From: Saksenaea vasiformis B4078
Lineage: Eukaryota > Mucoromycota > Mucoromycetes > Mucorales > Saksenaeaceae
Length of the DNA stretch: 64,000 nt
Assembly: GCA_000697055.1 (NCBI GenBank)
Contig: JNDT01001937.1
Span: forward strand, 1-64,000
Reading direction: 5' to 3'
In this document: in pieces, positions 60,328 through 64,000 of the stretch
Position numbering within the stretch: the stretch's first letter is position 1
Layout: the number at the start of each line of letters is the position of its first letter
Notes under the pieces: model-generated
Seen by the model: the letters and a program-made list of their open reading frames with translations, nothing else
Told to the model about the DNA's origin: nothing
The model's database searches: none
Made by a program: the position numbers and the translations under genes

Positions 60328-61797
60328 ATGTCTGGCTTAATGCAAACGAATCGTCTTACAAAAGAGGAATACCGCAAACAAAAAGATTTGGATGCTGCCC
60401 GTAAAGCGGGAACAGCACCAGCAGAGGTTGATGACGAAGGCAATGAGATCAATCCACATACGCCGCAGTTTATGTTGAAAGCCCCATGGTACGTTGACAC
60501 TGGTAAAGTGTCATTAAAACATCAAAGAGCGCCTGAGAAACGAAAGGGAACAAAATTCGGAGCGGACGATAACTACTGGTATGCGAGAGGACAGCGAGCA
60601 GTAAGTAAATAAACACCTGATTACATCTGTTCTAAACTTCTGCGCAGGGTCCAGCAGCAACAAAATATCGTAAAGGTGCTTGTGAAAACTGTGGAGCTAT
60701 GACACACAAAACCAAGGAATGCGTTGAACGCCCTCGTAAGAAGGGAGCACGCTGGACAGGGAAAGACATCAAAGCCGATGAAATCATACAGGATGTCGAC
60801 CTGGATTGGGATGAAAAGCGTGATCGATGGAATGGCTATGATCCAAGGGAACATGACAAAGTAATTGAAGAGTACAACAAAATTGAAGATGCCCGACGAG
60901 CGGCAAAAGCGACTGAATTGGATAAACAAGGGCCAACTACAACCTCAGAAGCCAAAAAGATTGCCGGACTCTCTGACGATGAAGAGGAAGATGACGAAGA
61001 TAAATACGCAGACGCTGCTGATATGCCGGGTCAACACGTCAATCAGAAAACAAGAACAACTATTCGTAACTTGAGGTAAATAGAGCGAAACGCACTTTGG
61101 ACCAAGAGTTGCTAACGGACACTCATAGAATTCGTGAAGATACAGCCAAATACCTACTTAATTTGAATCCCGAATCAGCATACTACGATCCAAAGACTCG
61201 TTCGATGCGTGAAAATCCGCTTAAAGAACAATCAGCGGAGGATATCCATTTCTCGGGAGACAACTTTGTACGACACTCTGGCGAAGCACCGGAGATGGCA
61301 AAAGTGCAGCTATTTGCATGGCAAGCAGCTGATCGCGGAAATGATGTTCACCTGCAAGCCAATCCAACACAAGTTGCAATTTTGCACAAGGAATATGAAT
61401 CGAAGAAGGGTGAAGTGCGAGAGTCAACTCAGAAGAGCATTTTGGAGAAATATGGCGGTGCTGAACATTTGGAATCTGTACCAAAAGAGCTGCTACTTGC
61501 ACAGAGCGAAAACTACGTCGAGTATTCCAGAACAGGAAAAGTTATCAAAGGTCAAGAACGAGCTAAAGCAAGATCAAAATACGAAGAAGACGGTAAGATA
61601 TTCACTACTGGAAACCTCGTGCTAACTCTTTCGTAGTGCTCATCAACAATCATACGTCTGTCTGGGGATCCTACTGGGCTGATGGTAACTGGGGTTACAA
61701 TTGCTGCCGCTCCTTCCTTCGAAATTCGTATTGTACTGGTGCAGCGGGAGTAGAGGCGCAAAAGGCTTCACAGATGCTTGGCGGGACCAGTGTGTAA
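60328..61797 (+). CDS. SLU7: Pre-mRNA splicing factor Slu7
   Basis: Second-step splicing factor that helps choose the 3' splice site. Exons 60328-60600, 60648-61075, 61129-61592 and 61637-61797 give 441 residues. It starts [20 protein letters not shown], then [23 protein letters not shown] (family signature). A CCHC zinc knuckle [14 protein letters not shown] lies at about residues 102-116. The central region has [13 protein letters not shown], an acidic stretch, then [26 protein letters not shown]. The C-terminus has [20 protein letters not shown] and YCTGAAG. All junctions keep phase. An ATG 36 nt upstream is in frame but gives a non-family leader. It is followed by the SAP-domain gene on the same strand. 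Confidence 0.95.
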
Positions 61798-62243
61798 TAG
61801 CCTTCATTTCTAAAAGAAAAATAACATGCATGGGATTCAACTTGATATTATTCGCGAGTATGGATCTTGTCTGTTGACTTAAAATTTTGTAAAAGTTTTG
61901 GTTTTCTACACGTGTTATCATCTAAAGTTAAAATAACTTATGTTGTCAAGGTCAAGAGACGAAGAGTTGTATATAACAAAAAGAATGGCGTGATCGGGAA
62001 AAAGATCGGATGAATAAACAGGTTCAATGTTGAATACTCATTGTCATTTCATGTGCCGAGACGCTATTCACAGTGATTCTACCATCTTATGTTTGTATTG
62101 GTAGTGTGAACCGAGATTCGATAAGTATATGACCACAGCATTTGAGGAAACACTGCTCCGGCACAAAAGGCCGGCGTGAGACAGTGTGCGGCGGAGGAAA
62201 AGGTAGGTTTCTCAAGTCGGGCCCAACATTATCCGTTTAAAGT

Positions 62244-63202
62244 TTGGTTGGCCAACCGGTCCATGCATTTTTCGTCTTTCTTTCCCTCGTGATGTACTTT
62301 TGTCAGCAAAACATATCGAGCCCTTTTATCAATGAGACCCAACAAGAAGATCCCGATTGTTCAACCGATCTTTTTTTCGATTTTGATAGTTATCTGAATA
62401 CTCCGTCTCCTCCACAGCTTCCGCCATGGTCTTCCTCCTCGGTTGAACCACCGCACAAGTATCAGCGAAGGCGAAGTTCGTCTCTAAGCATTAAGCCAAC
62501 GTTTATGCAACAGCGGCAGATGAACCCCATTCAGGAAGAGCTGTCTACCATGGTAAGCGAGGATAACTCTGTCTCTGCTTATGTGCATGGTGTGCGCTGA
62601 GTGTGTTGACTTTTTATTATCAGCCTATCTGGCCAACATCGCCACCTCTTTCAGTTAAAAACAGTAGTTGGAAATCGCCACCTCCAGCGGCATTGAGTGG
62701 TGAAGAAGAGGAAGAAGAGGAAGAGGAAAGGCGTGAAGTACATCGTGGGTGCCGTCGTCGGCGGCGATCCTCGTCTGTACCACCAACTTTTCGGGGTTAT
62801 CAATCCCCGCTGATATTTGCTCAGCTCCATGTTGCGGATCCACGACCACCGCCACATTTACAAGCAAAAGACCTGAGACCTATTCAAATTGAACGAATTC
62901 ATCATCAGCCACGGCAGCGATCCACACCTGCAGAGAAACAGATAAATTTCGACGATATCACTGTGGCTGAGTTAAAGGAACAACTACGGAAACGCGGGCT
63001 ATCTGCCACAGGAAAGAAAGCCGACTTAATCGAACGATTGAAAGCGGCGTTACGTCCAATTGATCAACATGTAGCTGATATGACTATCTCTGATACTGCT
63101 CCTTCGAAGGGTAAGTTGCAGTCTCTTAGGCTGATGGCAGTTTTCCTTAGGAATTTCGTTTTTATGCCTTTAGATGTCAAAACGGAAGACGATGTAAAGT
63201 AA
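62244..63202 (+). CDS. SAP-domain protein (DNA/RNA-binding candidate)
   Basis: Exons 62244-62552, 62624-63110 and 63174-63202 give about 274 residues. A SAP motif at about residues 211-245 (ITVAELKEQLRKRGLSATGK then KADLIERLKAAL) is the two-helix domain that binds nucleic acids. Before it lie P/S-rich disordered regions and an E-run followed by RRRRRSS, likely nuclear-localising. The last exon encodes only DVKTEDDVK, containing a VKTE sumoylation consensus. The start is doubtful: the N-terminal ~20 residues are hydrophobic and unlike the rest, and a good 3' splice site (TTTTGTCAG at about 62300-62308) suggests the true first exon lies upstream or that translation starts at 62292. It converges on LIP2 with 176 nt between stops. 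Confidence 0.75.
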
Positions 63203-63378
63203 CAGACATGGGATCGATCTGCCTTGAATTCACTTTGAAAGAACTTGTGAGGTTTGGATTGTTGTCGTTAGCCTAACGAGCCCCTTTCTCTCTCTTACTA
63301 TTATACACCCGCATTCACACACAACCCACGCACATATGATCTTCCCTCTTTTTCTTCTGGGGGTTTTTTAATAAATCC

Positions 63379-64000
63379 TCATGACCGTGAAATAATGTGT
63401 TGTATATCCTTTGCCAGCTCTGTATTCGACGAAATTTCCACCAAAGGAGTTGCTAATAGTTTCTCAAAGCTTGATACGAGGACAGGCAGTACTTCTTCCA
63501 CAGTGGTTTTACGATGGCGTTGCATAGAAATTGTGGTGGTCTTTTTCTCTGCCAAACCGCAAGGTACAACATGATCGAACCAAGACACGTCCAGGTCGCA
63601 ATTCAATGCCAGGCCATGGCTGCTGACATAACGTTGCAAGTGGACTCCGAGGGCAGCAATTTTGTGATCTTGTCCTATCCATACACCCGTGTTTTCGGTT
63701 GTATTAGCTTTGATTCCATAATGGTTACATGTATCAATGACGACTTTCTCCAAAAGCGAAACATAGCATCGTACATTGAGCTTGTATATGTTAGACGGCC
63801 ATTATATCCTGTGAAACTTTTACCTTGTAATCGCGAATGTCAATAATAGGGTAGGCTACTAACTGACCAGGGCCATGAAAGGTGATTTGACCTCCACGCA
63901 TCGTCTATGTACACGTGTTTCTTCTATTTAACTTCTTTTCTTTGTTTCCTGCGTTTTACCTCGAAGTAATCGGCACCTAATGCTCGAAGCCTTTTTTCTT
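63379..64000 (-). CDS. LIP2: Mitochondrial lipoyl(octanoyl) transferase, partial (window edge)
   Basis: LipB/LIPT2 family: moves octanoyl from acyl carrier protein to lipoate-dependent enzymes such as glycine cleavage H protein. Exons on the minus strand 63960 to beyond 64000, 63824-63904 and 63379-63780. The visible part begins [11 protein letters not shown], then [20 protein letters not shown] (substrate-binding signature), [34 protein letters not shown] with the catalytic lysine of [27 protein letters not shown] with the catalytic cysteine of PCG, and a helical end. Introns are 43 and 55 nt. The N-terminus with the mitochondrial signal lies outside the window. Confidence 0.93.

Noticed and set aside
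1..64000. CRISPR arrays, rRNA, intact transposase or reverse transcriptase
   Set aside because: No regularly spaced identical repeats, rRNA cores or catalytic motifs of mobile elements were seen on either strand.

Overview
The window looks like nuclear DNA of an early-diverging filamentous fungus, most likely Mucoromycota (a Mucorales relative). This is an inference from three things. Genes carry many short introns (mostly 43-130 nt) with GTAAG/GTATG donors. The gene set is eukaryotic housekeeping. A fungal-type DUF3020 regulator is present. A tRNA-Leu(CAG) with discriminator A fits standard decoding of CUG as leucine. I saw no bacterial, viral, CRISPR or intact transposon genes.

Left third (1-26 kb) is gene-dense. 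It holds ribosomal protein uS12 (-), the ASC-1/TRIP4-Rqt4 zinc-finger protein (+), a tryptophan-rich disordered protein (+), a Swi1-type SWI/SNF subunit (+), a giant TOM1/HUWE1 HECT ubiquitin ligase (-; 16 exons, 3,668 residues) and a C2H2+DUF3020 regulator (-). For the multi-exon genes I joined exons by hand. In every complete model the summed coding length is a multiple of three.

Middle (26-45 kb) holds a spliced MFS monocarboxylate-type transporter (+; it needs a 2-nt micro-exon), RanGAP (+), endopolyphosphatase Ppn1 (-), an unrecognised spliced gene candidate (-) and ribosomal protein eL22 (+). Long gene-poor stretches lie between them (25.9-31.4 kb and 39.7-44.7 kb).

Right third (45-64 kb) has two single-pass membrane proteins (+), a small secreted cysteine-rich prepropeptide with defensin-like spacing (+), the isolated tRNA-Leu (-), splicing factor Slu7 (+), a SAP-domain protein (+) and the end of the mitochondrial octanoyltransferase Lip2/LIPT2 (-, cut by the window edge). 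The gene-poor DNA at 40-54 kb contains decayed copies of one dispersed repeat whose conserved core looks like a spliced exon, plus a 38-39-nt tandem array.

Functional themes are gene expression (uS12, eL22, Rqt4, Swi1, Slu7, RanGAP), ubiquitin control (TOM1), vacuolar polyphosphate, transport and lipoylation. There is no operon-like or cluster logic. Convergent pairs (Swi1/TOM1, RanGAP/Ppn1, SAP/Lip2) are separated by only about 180-290 nt, low-complexity in the first two.
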